The notes under the pieces: model-generated
What the model was told of the DNA's origin: nothing
The model's database searches: none
Seen by the model: the letters and a program-made list of their open reading frames with translations, nothing else
Made by a program: the position numbers and the translations under genes
Shown here: piece by piece, positions 21,656 through 33,706 of the stretch
Numbering within the stretch: the stretch's first letter is position 1
How the letters are laid out: every line of letters starts with the position of its first letter
From: Gambelia wislizenii
Lineage: Eukaryota; Chordata; Lepidosauria; Squamata; Crotaphytidae
Length of the DNA stretch: 64,000 bases
Reading direction: 5' to 3'
Assembly: GCA_030847615.1 (NCBI GenBank)
Contig: JAUMIR010000004.1
Span: forward strand, 273,753,501-273,817,500

Positions 21656-23778
21656 TTTCACTCTCTTTTACATAAGGTGCTATAGAATGTTCCAGTTTCT
21701 TTTGCTTTCTTGTAGTTATGTACACCCATTATTTTTGTACATTATTTTTGTACATGATTTACCACTGTTACAAAAAACAGTTTTATATATGAAATGAGGG
21801 GGGGGGAAGAAAATGTGTTCCTGTTCCTTTGCTGTTTTTAATTTATTTATTTTACTTTGATGTAAAAACAAAAATTAGGCTTGGTGTTTTGGTGCCTAAT
21901 TCTGAGTAACTATGAAGAGCCTTTGTTTTCATCAGTGTGAGGAATGACAATTGATTTCATATTGACTTTTGAACAAATAAGCGAACCCCCTATTAAATCC
22001 ATTTTATTTAAAAGAAATGATTTGATTATTCCATATCTGAGTAATAATTAGGCAACATTATATAGCCTTCGTGTCCTTCATATTTCTTTCTCTTTAGTAC
22101 TGACATCCTGAATGTATTATGTAAAATACAAAAAATTCAAGAACTTGAAAATATTTCAGAAACAGTATAAGAATGGTATATAATCATATTTTCTGCTAAG
22201 CTCTGATGGTGGCATTATTCCAGACACCACCAATCTTTTCTATAATAGTGCATTAGAAATGCTGGTATGAATGCATTTGAATGCACTTATGTGCGGCACT
22301 TGCTACAGGCCTAATGGAAACATTGCTGATTTCATTTCATGTGTCCTGCGTTTTACTTACTCATATGATCATTGTCAAAATACTTGCTCGGTAGCCTTTA
22401 GAATTTAAAGTGTGCTTTGAATATATGCTAAGTTAGATAATAAACTCATATTATCTCAACTTTTGTTGCTAATATTACAAAAGGTGCTTTGGGAATAAAT
22501 TCATCTCTTTTAGTGTCTTTTCCTCTTTTCCCACTTTCAGCTTCACAATTTAAAAATTTGAAGCATGCAGGGAAAGTGAAACCCATCTTATCTTCTCCTT
22601 CTGTATTTTCCAAACTATGCCATAATGTTTAAAAAGATGTGCTCTATTTTCACTGTGATGCAGATAACAAACCTTTATAATAACGTAAATGTTCTTTCTA
22701 CAAAAAAAGGGAAAATGTATATCTTGGGGTTTTTTTTATTTTAAAAAATCCCATTGCCAAACAACCATTGTCAGTGAATGCTGCCTTACCTCAATACAAT
22801 CTTGTAAGTGCTATATTTTATTGCTTTGGACTGATGAGCTTTCCATGGCTCTGAAACAGAAGGAACTCACACTGTTGCAGAAGAAAGAAAAGGTGTGATG
22901 GGTGATGAATTCTGGGCTTTGGCTGGGACAATGAGGGTTACTTTTAGATAGGATGAAAGAATTTGCAAAGAGTATGGATAACCCATTTGTAGAACAGGCC
23001 AGCCAGACAGGACATAAGGCACTGGAATAAAAAAGGGACCAAGGCTGTTCTACTGCAGGTTTGGACAGGCAAGGAAAGAGACCATGTGGCAGAAATAAGA
23101 GCTATACTTCCTATACTGTCTCAGAAGCTGCCAACCTCCTTTAATCTTTGTATCTCTGCCTACCTGCTAGGTTCAGCTGCTCCTGCATCCTTACAGCCAA
23201 CTCTGTTGCTGTCTATTAAACAATGAGACTGTGTTTCTACCTTTCGACAAACCAGGGAGAACTGATAGTGAATGCTTGCGTGGTGACCTTGAACATGTCT
23301 GAACCTGCATGACTAACATCAACACTCTCAACCATTCAGTTAATTGTCAGTTGTTGTTTAAAGCAGCTATGTTGTCTGTTGTGTGCCAGAAAAATGCTAA
23401 AAGGCAAGCAACATGACATTCTGCAGCAACTTGAGGTAGACCCAAACCTTTTTTTAAAAACAAAACAAAACATCACGTGAGATAAAACCTGCATCTTCCA
23501 GTATGATCCTGAGACAAAAGGACAGTCAATGCACTGGAAAACAACATAATCACCAAGAAGGGGGGAAAAAAGCACCTCAAAGCAAGTCCACATTAAAAAC
23601 CATGCTCATTGTTGGGGTTTTTTTGGGGGGGGGTTACATCAAGGGCGTAATTTTGGCAGAATGGATTCCAGAAGTCAGAACAGTAAACCAGCAATATTAT
23701 AAGGAAGTTTTGACAAAGCTGAGAGAAAGAGTCAGGCAGGGGGAAAGGCCAGAACTGTGGAAAAATAGTTTCATTCTT
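21656..23778. other. repeat-poor intronic stretch
   Basis: No gene or element recognised in about 2.1 kb. The part at 22200-22460 looks complex and non-repetitive and is a candidate conserved non-coding sequence. A T/G-run lies at about 23615-23632. Confidence 0.45.
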
Positions 23779-24118
23779 CATAGAATCACAGAGTTGGAAG
23801 AGACCACAAGGGCCATCCAGTCCAACCCCCTGCTATGCAGGAATACACAGTCAAATCATTCCCAACAGTTAGCCATCCAGCCTCTGTTTAAAAACGTCCA
23901 AAGAAGGAGACTCTACCACACTCCGAGGCAGTGTATTCCACTTCCGAACAGCTCTTACTGTCAGGAAGTTCTTCCTAATATTTAGGTGGAATCTCTTTTC
24001 CTGTAGTTTGAATCCATTGCTCCATGTCCTAGTCTCTGGAGCAGCAGAAAACAAGCTTCCTCCATCTTCAGTATGACATCCCTTCAAATATTTAAATATG
24101 GCTATCATGTTTAGCCTT
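23779..24118 (-). mobile_element. CR1 LINE 3' end
   Basis: Begins (3' end) catagaatcacagagttgga followed by agagaccacaagggccatcc and agtccaaccccctgc, the CR1 signature. The minus frame reads FKYLKGCHTEDGGSLFSAAP, then LQEKRFHLNIRKNFLTVRAV and VESPSLDVFKQRL. 5'-truncated near 24118. Confidence 0.92.
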
Positions 24119-24889
24119 CAAACTAAAGCCATTAACTGAAGATGTCTTGTTATCTCCTTTCACAAGCAAAGCCCAAATATTTACACGTACATAATTTCAC
24201 CCCTACACAAACTGCTATGCACACTCTAAATCAAGGCCACAGGGAAACTAATGAATATGGCAGGAGCAGGAGCTAAAGGGACTGATCCTGGTAGTTATTT
24301 ACACTATGTTGCAGCCATGCAGGATTTTGGTCAGAAACTGAATGGACAGCCAGTTGAACATTATATCAGTATCAGTGATGGGATAGTATTTTCCACAACA
24401 CCTGAGGGATGCAGAATTGTTTAAGGGAAGAGGAAGTGTTGTGTGATGCAGCCCTCTGCCAGGGTTCAGCCGTAACAGCTGGAGACTGCCACTGCCACCT
24501 GTAAGGTACTGCTGACTAAGGCCTTACTCTGCCTACTAGTACAGCTGGGTCTGAGAAGTGCTGATAAGCTGGGGTTATATGGAAGAAAGAAAGATAGTAG
24601 CTCTTTTTAGGAGGAGGGGAGGCTGTTAGCCCCCCCTTTGCAAGGAGGCTCTCCACATGATCCATCCAGAACAGATTTTTCAAGGTTCCTGAGCAAATGG
24701 AGAACCTCCATTCATAGAGGAGACTCTCCTCTTCAGATGATCATACTTACAATATGAGGACAGTGCTGATAGAACAGGGCAGGGCAGGCGTTCTCTCCTC
24801 CTCGCACATTTATTTTAACTGGATTACTGAATGCCTGAATAGGGTTAGTAAACGCACAGGACCAAGGCTGGATAGCACGTTTTATTATG
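24119..24889. other. intronic stretch, nothing recognised
   Basis: No gene or element identified, apart from a short C-run at about 24632. Confidence 0.45.
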
Positions 24890-25660
24890 CTGAAGTCTCA
24901 GATGTGTTATAACAAAGAGATCGATCACAGATTAGCAAAGGCACATAGCATATTTGGAAGACTTTACAAAAGAGTCTGGAGTAATAAACACCTGAGGTGA
25001 AGCACAAAAATCAGTGTGTATAGAGACATTGTACTGTCTATTTTCCTTTACGGGTCTGAAACATGGGTCACCTATCGCCACTACCTACGACTCCTTGAAT
25101 GCTTTCATCAGCGCTGTATATGCACAATCCTAAATATACACTGGACTGACTATGTGATGAATGTTGCTGTCCTTGAGCAAGCAGGGATCACCAGCATTGA
25201 GGCCATGATATGGAGAACACAGCTGCGCTGGGCAGGGCACGTTTCTAGGATGGAGGACCATTGCCTCCCCCAAATAGTACTCTACGATGAACTTGCCATG
25301 GGTCAGCGTAAGAGGGGTGCTCCAAAAAAGTGATACAAGGACTCCCTGAAACAACATCTCAGGCTTTGGCCAAATTGATCACCAACAATGGTCCGCCCTG
25401 GCCTCACATCAGGAGGCATGGAGACACACTATCCACAATGCTGCAGCCTTATTTGAGAACTCACGCCGAACAAGTCTGGAAGAGAAACGACAACACAGAA
25501 AGAATCACAACCCGGAAACACCACCCAAGGAGACCTTCTGCCGTGCTTTCTGCAACCGGACTTGTTTATCTCGGATTTGCTTTTTCAGTCATCAGTGCAT
25601 TTGCGAAGAAAAGCCAGAGAGAGACTGGCTTGATTATTTGTTTTCTTTTGTAATAGTAAA
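24890..25660 (+). mobile_element. non-LTR retrotransposon C-terminal fragment
   Basis: The plus-strand frames contain EIDHRLAKAHSIFGRLYKRV, then LSIFLYGSETWVTYRHYLRL, LRWAGHVSRMEDHCLPQIVL and KRGAPKK, followed after stops by a Cys/His tail (CNRTCLSRICFFSHQCICEE). This is the post-RT C-terminus of a LINE (endonuclease-reverse transcriptase type). The clade is unclear to me; it is not the Bov-B type seen at 18.9 kb. The RT core is missing and the frame is broken at about 25333. Confidence 0.8.
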
Positions 25661-25983
25661 AGGGTGCCTGACATGACCAGGAAATAGGTGATCCTGTGTT
25701 AAGGCCATATGGCCAGAATTCAGAATAACAAAGGTGAGAGGGAAGGGTTGGAAAACAGATTGTAAAAGGCTCAAATTGTTGAATGAGAGAAAGCCACACC
25801 AGGCTTGCCTGTTTTTAAATACTTTTATATTTTTGTGTTTCCTTTTGTTCTTCATTTGAAGCAACAATTTTGAACTAGTAATTCTGTAGAAACTCTATCT
25901 AGTAATAAAAGCTTTTTGATTTACGGCTGAAGCCTTTGCTAGCGGAATTTAAAGACAGTTCATAACACTGTTACTTGCAAACC
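25661..25983. other. intronic stretch, nothing recognised
   Basis: Short unique-looking sequence between the LINE fragment and the hAT MITE. Confidence 0.5.
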
Positions 25984-25991
25984 CACTATTT

Positions 25992-26310
25992 CAGTGGCTC
26001 TTAACCTTTTCTTTATCAAGGACCCCCTTTTAATATCTTTTGTTGCCCTGGACCCCCAAGACTTAATTCAAGATTTAAAACCACCACTATCACCACCACC
26101 ACCAACAACAACAACAATAACTTCTTCTTCTTTCTGCACGTTTGTGGCTGGAGCAGATTGAATGGCAGTGTATAGGCCAAGCCAGCCAGCCAGACTTTGC
26201 CTTGGCTCCTGTCACATGGCCACTGCACTGCAGGGAGGATTCACGGACCCCCTATGAAGAGGACACTGTTGACCCCTGGGGGTCCCCAGACCACAGGTTA
26301 AGAACCATTG
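25992..26310. mobile_element. hAT MITE with perfect 8-bp target duplication
   Basis: A 319-bp element bounded by cagtggctcttaacctttt and aggttaagaaccattg, the cagtggttctcaacc TIR of hAT/Charlie-like elements. The 8-bp target duplication cactattt is exact (25984-25991 and 26311-26318). The interior is low-complexity (accaccacc, aacaacaac, ttcttcttc). No transposase. Confidence 0.92.
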
Positions 26311-26318
26311 CACTATTT

Positions 26319-28699
26319 CCAAACTATCAAATCTCACTACAGCTAAAAGAAATTATTTTTTAAACTAGAGCTCCAACACGGGGATTTGTGAAGCTGTTGT
26401 CCAAAAAATTAACCTTTCCAAGCTTTGAATCTCATACATTCTTACTAAACACTGTAAAATCCATAGCTCACCTCATTTAATACCTTGAACTGTAGTAGAC
26501 TTAAAAGACTGAAGCACCATGTTCTCTGGATAACAAAATATTGGCTGCTGTGAACACAGCATAATTGGTACGGAATAAGTATATGACCAGTGTACACTTA
26601 ATGTAAATGAGAAGCTAATTTCTAGCTTCCATATATTATATCTTTGTGCATCACTGTGCTTGTAACATGCAATTATCATAAACATCAGGGCAAATGTGGC
26701 CACAGACAGGGTAGTTTGAGGTGGGGCAGGTTGCATGCTATGAATGCACTAAACTTTCTTGTTTGCATCTCTGCTGGTTATTGCTCCTCCATTTGTCTGC
26801 GGCCAAACAGGAAGAAACAAGTAGAGGTGAAGTTGGAAGGGGCTGTAGGGAAAAAGAAAAGCATGTACGGTATTTACAGCAACCCACACCCACAACTGCC
26901 CAAGACACATGTATCACTCAAATCTTCAGCCACTTGGGTGCTAATGTGATTACATTTTGTGTGTGAGAACAGAAAAAAATATTTGAATTATATTTCCAGC
27001 ACTGCAAAACAAACATACAGACAAAAGTACCAGCTGCTGTTTTCAAATAAAATTACATTTCATCCAAAAGCATTCACAGAGATTTTAAACCCATTTCAAG
27101 ATTAAAGAAAGACACACTTCCAGGTAACAAATATTCACACTCAGAAACCTGGACCCCTGAGAATAAAACTTATGAAAAACACTTAGTTACCACTCTTTTA
27201 GAAAAGCTGGACTGTGCTATAAAGGGATGAAGAAAGATCATCATGCTTCATATTTTTTTTTTAAAAAACCCAAGTAATATGTTTTCAGGGCTATTTCTCC
27301 CCTAACCTCATGTAATGAGTTTATCTCTCCCCATTATATATTAAGATCACAAAAGAAGCTTGACTAGTTACGCCACTTGGCCTTCATCTACTTTACCTTG
27401 CTCCAGTTGCTCAGTGTGATAATCTACAAGCACTCAAAAGTCTATTGTTCTTATTTCTTTGTAAGAGACAGATATGAAGCTTCATTACTTAAGGGAATAC
27501 TCAGCTTCCAAACTTTAACCTCAGTACAGAAGAGGTCTATGAAGCACCACTGGAACACTTTATTGAGGTGTCAAATGCTACCATTACCTTATTCAGGTAC
27601 TTTTATAGTGATTGTTAAGACCCTGTGAATCTTTTAGATCACTTACCTTTATGTAAATCTAGGATAATTTATTTCATCCTGACGCTGAAATCTAAGCAAG
27701 CTGAAGTAGTGCCTAGAATTCAATAATAACCTTTCATCCCAGCAGAACAGAAATGTCTGTGGTCAAGCATGTGACCCACAAGAGGAATACAAAATTCAAT
27801 GGACCTCAAACATTTTCCAACAGTGCAAAATTAACTGAAATGAACAGCATTTTCAGGAATAATATGGAAGAAAAAAGAAGTACTAGCGGCAACTCTCTTC
27901 CTGTGGGTGCAAATGTGAACTGCCATTTACTTCTATGAAAACTAGGGACAAGATGGCCGCTTGGGACATACCCTCTCCATCTGTAGGAACTTGCTTTGCA
28001 CATGAATGTAAGCTTTCATCTAAGCTAGTGACATCACCACAATTCAAATTAGCCTGCAACTGGAAGGATACAAGTATTTTAAGCTCATAATTTTTGTAGC
28101 TTTATTATGAGGGCATTTACCTTAAACAGTTCTGCTGTAGCTTTGATTATAATCTGCCAGCCTGTCTTTCCCAGCAGCCTGGGAAATAACTCTTTAGTGT
28201 TAGCAAGTCCATTGCCCAGACATCCTATGCTATATAAACTACGAATCCCAGTGTTTCTTCTTCTGGGACTCTTATGAGGGGGGACTTGTGCAAAAGGCCA
28301 CCAGTGAGGCTTCCTTTCTCTGCCACCACCATGCTTCCAATGTCTAAGGGAAGGAAAATGGTAAATGAGGACCTTTTCATTAAGCTCATGATGACAGATT
28401 GCATCATCGCCTCATGTTCTAGAGATGAAACAGTCTAAAGAACAAAAAATGCCTGCTTTCTAATTTGGGGGAAGGAGGGAATAGTCTCGTTTGCTTTATC
28501 TAATTTCTCTTTGAGGGAAGGACAGTTCACCTGACACCAAACTATTCAACTGCAATTTGTTTTTAAGCTATTTAAGTAAATCACAAAATACTCCTAAGTC
28601 TTCATGTTCAATTATAGAAGGATATGAACTATATACAAATACAGTACTGGAAATATGTCTCTAAATATACATATACATTTTACACTTTAAAAGGCTTAC
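26319..28699. other. intronic stretch next to exon 3, nothing recognised
   Basis: No gene or complete element in about 2.4 kb. A piece near 28225-28270 (aaactacgaatcccagtgtt) recalls a hAT-like MITE half. The sequence just below 28699 is the start of intron 3. Confidence 0.45.
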
Positions 28700-28942
28700 C
28701 ACAGAAAGAGAATTTGAAAGCAGTGCTCCATCTTGGCCAAGCATATTCGAGACTGTGATTTCAGGTAGGTCAATGTTTTGTGGATGAAATGGGAGTAGAC
28801 CATTATGGTTGATAGGGTGACAAAGTGAAGGATAACCAGTTTCTGTGTCATTCAAATGCACAAGTGAGTGGTCAGGTAGTGAAGGTGGGGTGATCGGAGG
28901 TATGTTAAAATCTTCACTCTCAAGACTTGGACCAGGAAAAGA
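28700..28942 (-). CDS. TOX: TOX exon 3 (internal coding exon)
   Basis: Internal exon of the nuclear HMG-box factor TOX, which in mammals acts in T-cell development and exhaustion. On the minus strand it is 243 bp, 81 codons with no stop, starting SFPGPSLESEDFNIPPITPP and ending LGQDGALLSNSLSV. It matches the acidic/proline-rich N-terminal region of vertebrate TOX before the HMG box; the PPITPPSLPDHSLVHLN and NMDLPEITVSNML-type blocks separate TOX from TOX2, TOX3 and TOX4. The acceptor is a pyrimidine-rich CTTTCATCTTTCCACAG just above 28942, and the donor GTAAGC lies at 28694-28699. Both junctions are phase 0. The middle of the exon (NDTETGYPS) seems the most diverged part compared with the mammalian protein as I remember it. 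The HMG-box exons lie beyond the left edge. Confidence 0.95.
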
Positions 28943-29602
28943 CTGTGGAAAGATGAAAGACAGAGTTTCAATTAAAAAATGTCCTATACCTAAGTCTTAA
29001 GAGACGGTGGGATACGAACAAATAAATAAATAAATGCACTAAGAGCATCAAATAAAAGGGCCATGTCCTGTTTTCCAACTCTATAGATAGCATTAAGCAG
29101 TAGTTTCTGATTTACAAAGGAAGATCATTTTTACTCATACACTGTAATAAAGCAATTGCACTACTATGTATGGATAAGAATTGCCTCAAAGGCATAAAAC
29201 CTTTGATATTTTCACAGCTTCCATTAGATAGAAATTCCCTCCACCCTGAATTCAAGGGCCCCATTAGAATTTTCTAAGAGTCTTCACTGGGCTGAATATC
29301 TTTTTCATGGGAACAAGGAATAAGGAATGCAATTTATAAAATTAATATTAGATCAGAAAGACCTCATAAGACTCTCTGCCACTCAACAGTAAAAATAACA
29401 GAAGGAGGGAAAAGAAATCTTGTTCTTGAGTGTCACTCTAAGGTGTACAGAGGAAAAACACACATTCACTCTGCTAGACTAGAAGCAGCAAATTAACCCA
29501 GAAAGCGAATGTACTGCATGCAATACACAGGGAGTCCTAATTCAGCTCTACTCATGTCAACAGGCACTAATTTGAAACATGTGTACCACCAAAACTTGAA
29601 GG
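28943..29602. other. intron 2 near the exon 3 acceptor
   Basis: Holds the polypyrimidine tract of the exon 3 acceptor (28943-28970) and a short (aaat)n at about 29021. Nothing else was recognised. Confidence 0.5.
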
Positions 29603-29705
29603 AAGTTCCTTTTTTGTACTACAACTCCAAGCCCCCCAAGTCAATGTGGCCAATGATCATGCTGGTTGAAAGATTCTGGGAGTTTTAGGATAAAAAAAGG
29701 AACTT
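29603..29705. mobile_element. short palindromic MITE
   Basis: The ends aagttccttttttgtactac and taggataaaaaaaggaactt are inverted copies, with acaactcc / gggagtt continuing the palindrome. 103 bp, no coding capacity. Likely a hAT-like MITE. Confidence 0.65.
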
Positions 29706-31292
29706 GCAGGTTCACTAGGTGGATATAGCCTGAATCCATTCACACAAAATTTATATTCATGGGTTACAATCTTAAAAGGAGAAGGGTTCGCAGGGTACTG
29801 CTTCAATATGTGTGTACTCAGCTGCATCAGGTTATGTACTTGTAAACACTTTCCAGATTACAATCCAAGAATAAACGATTATTATTACTATTATATACAA
29901 ATTAATGTAAAGTCATTCACCTAAATGATAATTTGATTGTTCTGGTTTCCATTTACTGCTGGCTGCTGTTGTTAATTAGACAGATGGTAAATGACCAATA
30001 GAAGCAGAGTAACAGTTTTCCAAATAACAATGAACCATCTGAAATACGTTGGTCTTCAGCAAGATAAATGATGAAAATTTCTACAGAAAATTGTTTGGGT
30101 CTTTATCATCATCATCTTCTTTTTCTTCAATTTTTTACAGTATGTTATTCTATCAGTTCTTCATTCTTCAGTTCTCTGTTCTTCAATGAAATATTTGTAA
30201 GTGTTTTGCTATAACTGAACTATGATGTGAAAGGATCTAGTGATGTGCTAGGAAAGTAAATAATATTCACCTATTTTCTCACTCTTGACCAAAAAGGAAT
30301 ATCTTGACCAACAGTACTTACCTCTGAGAAAATCTGGACACAGTGAGACTGTTTAGAGTCCAGTACTTTATTCATGCAAAGTTCATCCCTACTTAACTAT
30401 CCTCCTGAAGAAGCCACCCTAGACTCTTAATTCTTCTGTATGAGACAGAGTAAAACAACAATTCTGTAGGGGTACTTTTGAGTACTGAACAAACAAAAAC
30501 AAATGGACAATCTTAATGAACCCCAGTAAATTAGTCATGTGATTAGCTTAACCCCTCTTTCTGTCACAGTGTTTCAGAATGGAAGGCTGGCTCTAAAGAA
30601 ATGAAAACACATTTCTATTTATGAAATGACGATTTGCTGCCCCCTCTTCTCTACTGCAGACTTCCTATGCAGTCACAATCTGCATGTGAAAGTTGAGAAC
30701 TATATGACTGGCATGGGATTAAGGTTGGTGGTGGCAACTGGTGGAATTTAGAGATGGGACACCTTGTATGAGTGGAAATATTTCTTCTAGTAGATGGCAC
30801 CTTTAGAGTCAGCTCAGATCTTTTGACTTATTGGGTATAAGTGTATACTTAACTGGTAGCATTTCCTTTTCAAATATTTAAGGATAGGATGATATTCTAT
30901 TATTATAATTACTCCATATTAACTTCAGTTACCACTATATAGATAAATTACACTCAGGTTTTAGAATCCAGAGAATCCAGGTGGAAGAAACAAACCAGAT
31001 CTGTTTTTTCCCAAACACCTTTCAGATTATATTAATAGAATAATTACAGGGGGGAAATGAATCTTAAAAGGCATTTGTGTCAATCTCTGCCTACAGTTTT
31101 AAGATATGACAAGACACTAATCCTAAAGAGGATTCAATCATTTGCTTTCTAATCAAAATCAGATTTCAGTACATATCTAAGTGCAGTGAATTGACAGACA
31201 CTACAACAACTAAATGACAACCTCTACAGTTTGGCTATGGTCTTTAGCTGGGCTTTAAAATAAGTGCTAATACTTGTGCATGAAAAAGGACA

Positions 31293-31294
<2 letters not shown>
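29706..31294. other. repeat-poor intronic stretch
   Basis: No gene. The part around 29930-30060 (ctggctgctgttgttaatta, gacagatggtaaatgacc) is complex unique sequence and a candidate conserved non-coding element. A (atc)n/(ttc)n patch lies at 30106-30130. Confidence 0.4.

Positions 31295-31323
<29 letters not shown>
31295..31323. repeat. (TC)n microsatellite
   Basis: About 14 tc units directly abutting the LINE 3' fragment that follows. Confidence 0.95.
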
Positions 31324-31325
<2 letters not shown>

Positions 31326-31412
31326 CTTTTCTTCGCAAACGAAGATTCAGGAAGGACTCATCCCGCGCTTTCTGCAAGCGCGCTGATGACTAAAAAGGCC
31401 ACATACAACCCC
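31324..31412 (-). mobile_element. LINE C-terminal fragment, same family as 24890-25660
   Basis: On the minus strand it encodes GLFSHQRACRKRG and then CEEKP in a nearby frame, matching the FFSHQ...CEEKP tail at about 25580-25620. Shared bases include tttgcgaagaaaagcc. Only the last approximately 90 bp remain. Confidence 0.65.
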
Positions 31413-33474
31413 ACCTTTTCTATCAGTTTACATGTGAATAACTTTCTTGATTTTGCTTTTACTACCTTGATACTGCCTTGTAAGAATTTTATTTCATTTT
31501 GTGGATATTTATTTACTTCCAATTATATTTTCTTTTCTCATATCTATTAGATTGTAAAGATTTAACATGTACTAAACAATTATTATCACAATTGAGAGGA
31601 ACACAACATAATGCAGTCTCCTTATAATGAGTGGTCAAGTGCCAAGCATCTTTGGTGAGTCACGTATTACAGTCTATAACCAATTTGCATCCCTCACAGT
31701 GATTTCAGTGGAATTAGAATAAATGTAGCCAGAAGCAAGAATGTAACCAACATTTGTTAAAAAGGAGGGAAAGCTCTTACCTGCATCCTTTGACTGGCAG
31801 GAATAAATGAACACAAGTAGTTATCGGGATGTTAATTTTAAGTCCCGATGTGCAGCTGTTGCTCAGTGTTTTTCACAAGGCATAAAGAAAACCAGATAGT
31901 TTAAAAATATAATACTTTTCTGTAAAGCTTCTCAATTGGATATATAAATCATCCTAACACTCAGCAAGAACTGCCCAACAGCCCACTGGTTCAGGTCAAT
32001 GATCTTGTAAAGAATGCTTTGTATTTCTTTATTAGGTAGACAACAGCAATAAATCACACTCATTTTAAAAACACACAATATATTAATTTATCAAACAGAA
32101 ATCATCAAGAACATATTGCAGCAGAAGGTACATTTTGTGCCTGTAATGTTCATCAATTTCTTTAATTCACATTATATAAAGGGCAGTGCTTGAAGCAAAA
32201 CATCAATTTTCCACTACAAAACCAAGAGAACATTGACTACTGCATAACAGATTTTTTAAAGCAGCAATTTCAGAGCCTCCTAAAAGAAAATAAGTGTTTG
32301 TTGTTAATTAAGCATACCATATCAAATTCCCTTCATAATTTCCATATAGTGATGTAACAGTATGAAAAACAAGGCTTCTCATATCTAGCCAAAAAGTGTC
32401 ACTGCTACAAGAATAATAACTTTTCCATGTGAATTAAAAGCTGTTTAAAGCTGAGAGGTAAAAGATACTCACAGATATTCTTGTCATGGATAAGAAAGGG
32501 TTCTTAACACACCAAAATTCTTCAATAGGGAAAATAAAGGTCAAAATTGCTGCAAGATATTATTATTATTTTTTGGGTTTTTTTGCATTTGGGGGCAAAT
32601 GTCATACATTTTAAACTGCTCTTACTGATTTTATTTGAAACCTGGTTACAGATCTTACAATATTAGGTGGGATGAAATACTGTAAATAAATAAATAATAA
32701 TAATACCTTTTACCAGACAAGTAATTATACCTGAGCAAATAACTAAGCATTAGTATGCCCTCGCAGTCATTACTATTACTTTTGAAATGGAGAAACTGGG
32801 GCCTAAAACTGAAGCAATCCTGCAGCAGAAGCTACCATTCCATCGTACAAACATTGTACAGTACTTGTAACCAGTGCCATCCACATAGAATGATTAGAAT
32901 TGTTGGACACACAGACTCCATAAATTGATTCCAGTGAACAGACAAGGTTAAAGTTATACCCACCACTCTGGCACTGTCAGATACATTTTCCTGACATTTT
33001 AGAGGGGAACCTTCAACACAACTAGTTAAACTTTATTTATTTATTTATTTATTTGTTTGTTTGTTTGTTAAAAAAATCCAACTGCAATTTGGGAAGGCTA
33101 TGTGATTTTAACTCTCACTTCAAAAGTCAAGGCACTTGGGCCCCCTAATCACATTTTGTTGCAGAATTGACACAGAACTATACCTAACAAAGTAGGTGTT
33201 TTATGAAAAAGGCCTAAATCACTGGAATTCTCAACGGGGTGATCTCTGATAAGCTTATAAACTTATAAATTTAGGTGAGCTTGTCTTCACATAATTTATG
33301 GGGGGCAGTAAATTTAGCAACAGTAAGGGCTGTCACCCACTCTTACTTGAAAAATCTCTGCTTGCTTATGTTTCTTCCCTCTCTTGCAACCAAATAGGAG
33401 ACTATTAACATAATATATTACAGTATTACTAGGGCATAGCACATGGTAGGCCTCCTCCATGATATAGAAAGGCA
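31413..33474. other. repeat-poor intronic stretch
   Basis: No gene. Small simple repeats only: (att)n at about 32562, (aat)n at about 32685-32705, and (ttta)n(ttgt)n at 33030-33068. Confidence 0.45.
33028..33070. repeat. (TTTA)n(TTTG)n microsatellite
   Basis: ttatttatttatttattta running into ttgtttgtttgtttgtt. Confidence 0.9.
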
Positions 33475-33704
33475 AAGTTGTCCCTCCATATTCATGGATT
33501 TGGCATTCATGGATTTAAGTATTCACGGCTTGAAAATATTCTTTAAAAAATAATAATCCCAAAAGCAAACTTTGATTTTGCCATCTTATATAAGGGACAC
33601 CATTTTGCTATGCCATTGCATATAATGGGACTTGAGTATTCACGGATTTGGGTATTCACGGGGGGTCCTGGAACCAAGCCCCAGCAAATGTGAAGGGACA
33701 ACTG
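33475..33704 (-). mobile_element. pogo/Tigger-type MITE, copy 3
   Basis: The ends aagttgtccctccatattc and caaatgtgaagggacaactg pair. The interior matches copy 1 almost base for base (tcttgaaaatattctttaaa, gggacaccattttgctatgc). The flanking dinucleotide is CA on both sides (33473-33474, 33705-33706) instead of TA. Confidence 0.8.
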
Positions 33705-33706
33705 CA

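Larger units (their letters stand above)
1..28699 (-). other. TOX: TOX intron 3, 5' part (continues off the left edge)
   Basis: Everything below exon 3 in plus coordinates is downstream of it on the minus strand. No frame resembling the next TOX exons (linker, lysine-rich nuclear signal, HMG box) was found, so the intron runs off the window. It contains many transposable elements listed separately. Confidence 0.85.

Noticed and set aside
29452..29600. Possible further copy of the short repeat at 198-300
   Set aside because: Only scattered words match (gggagtcctaattcagctc), too few to call.
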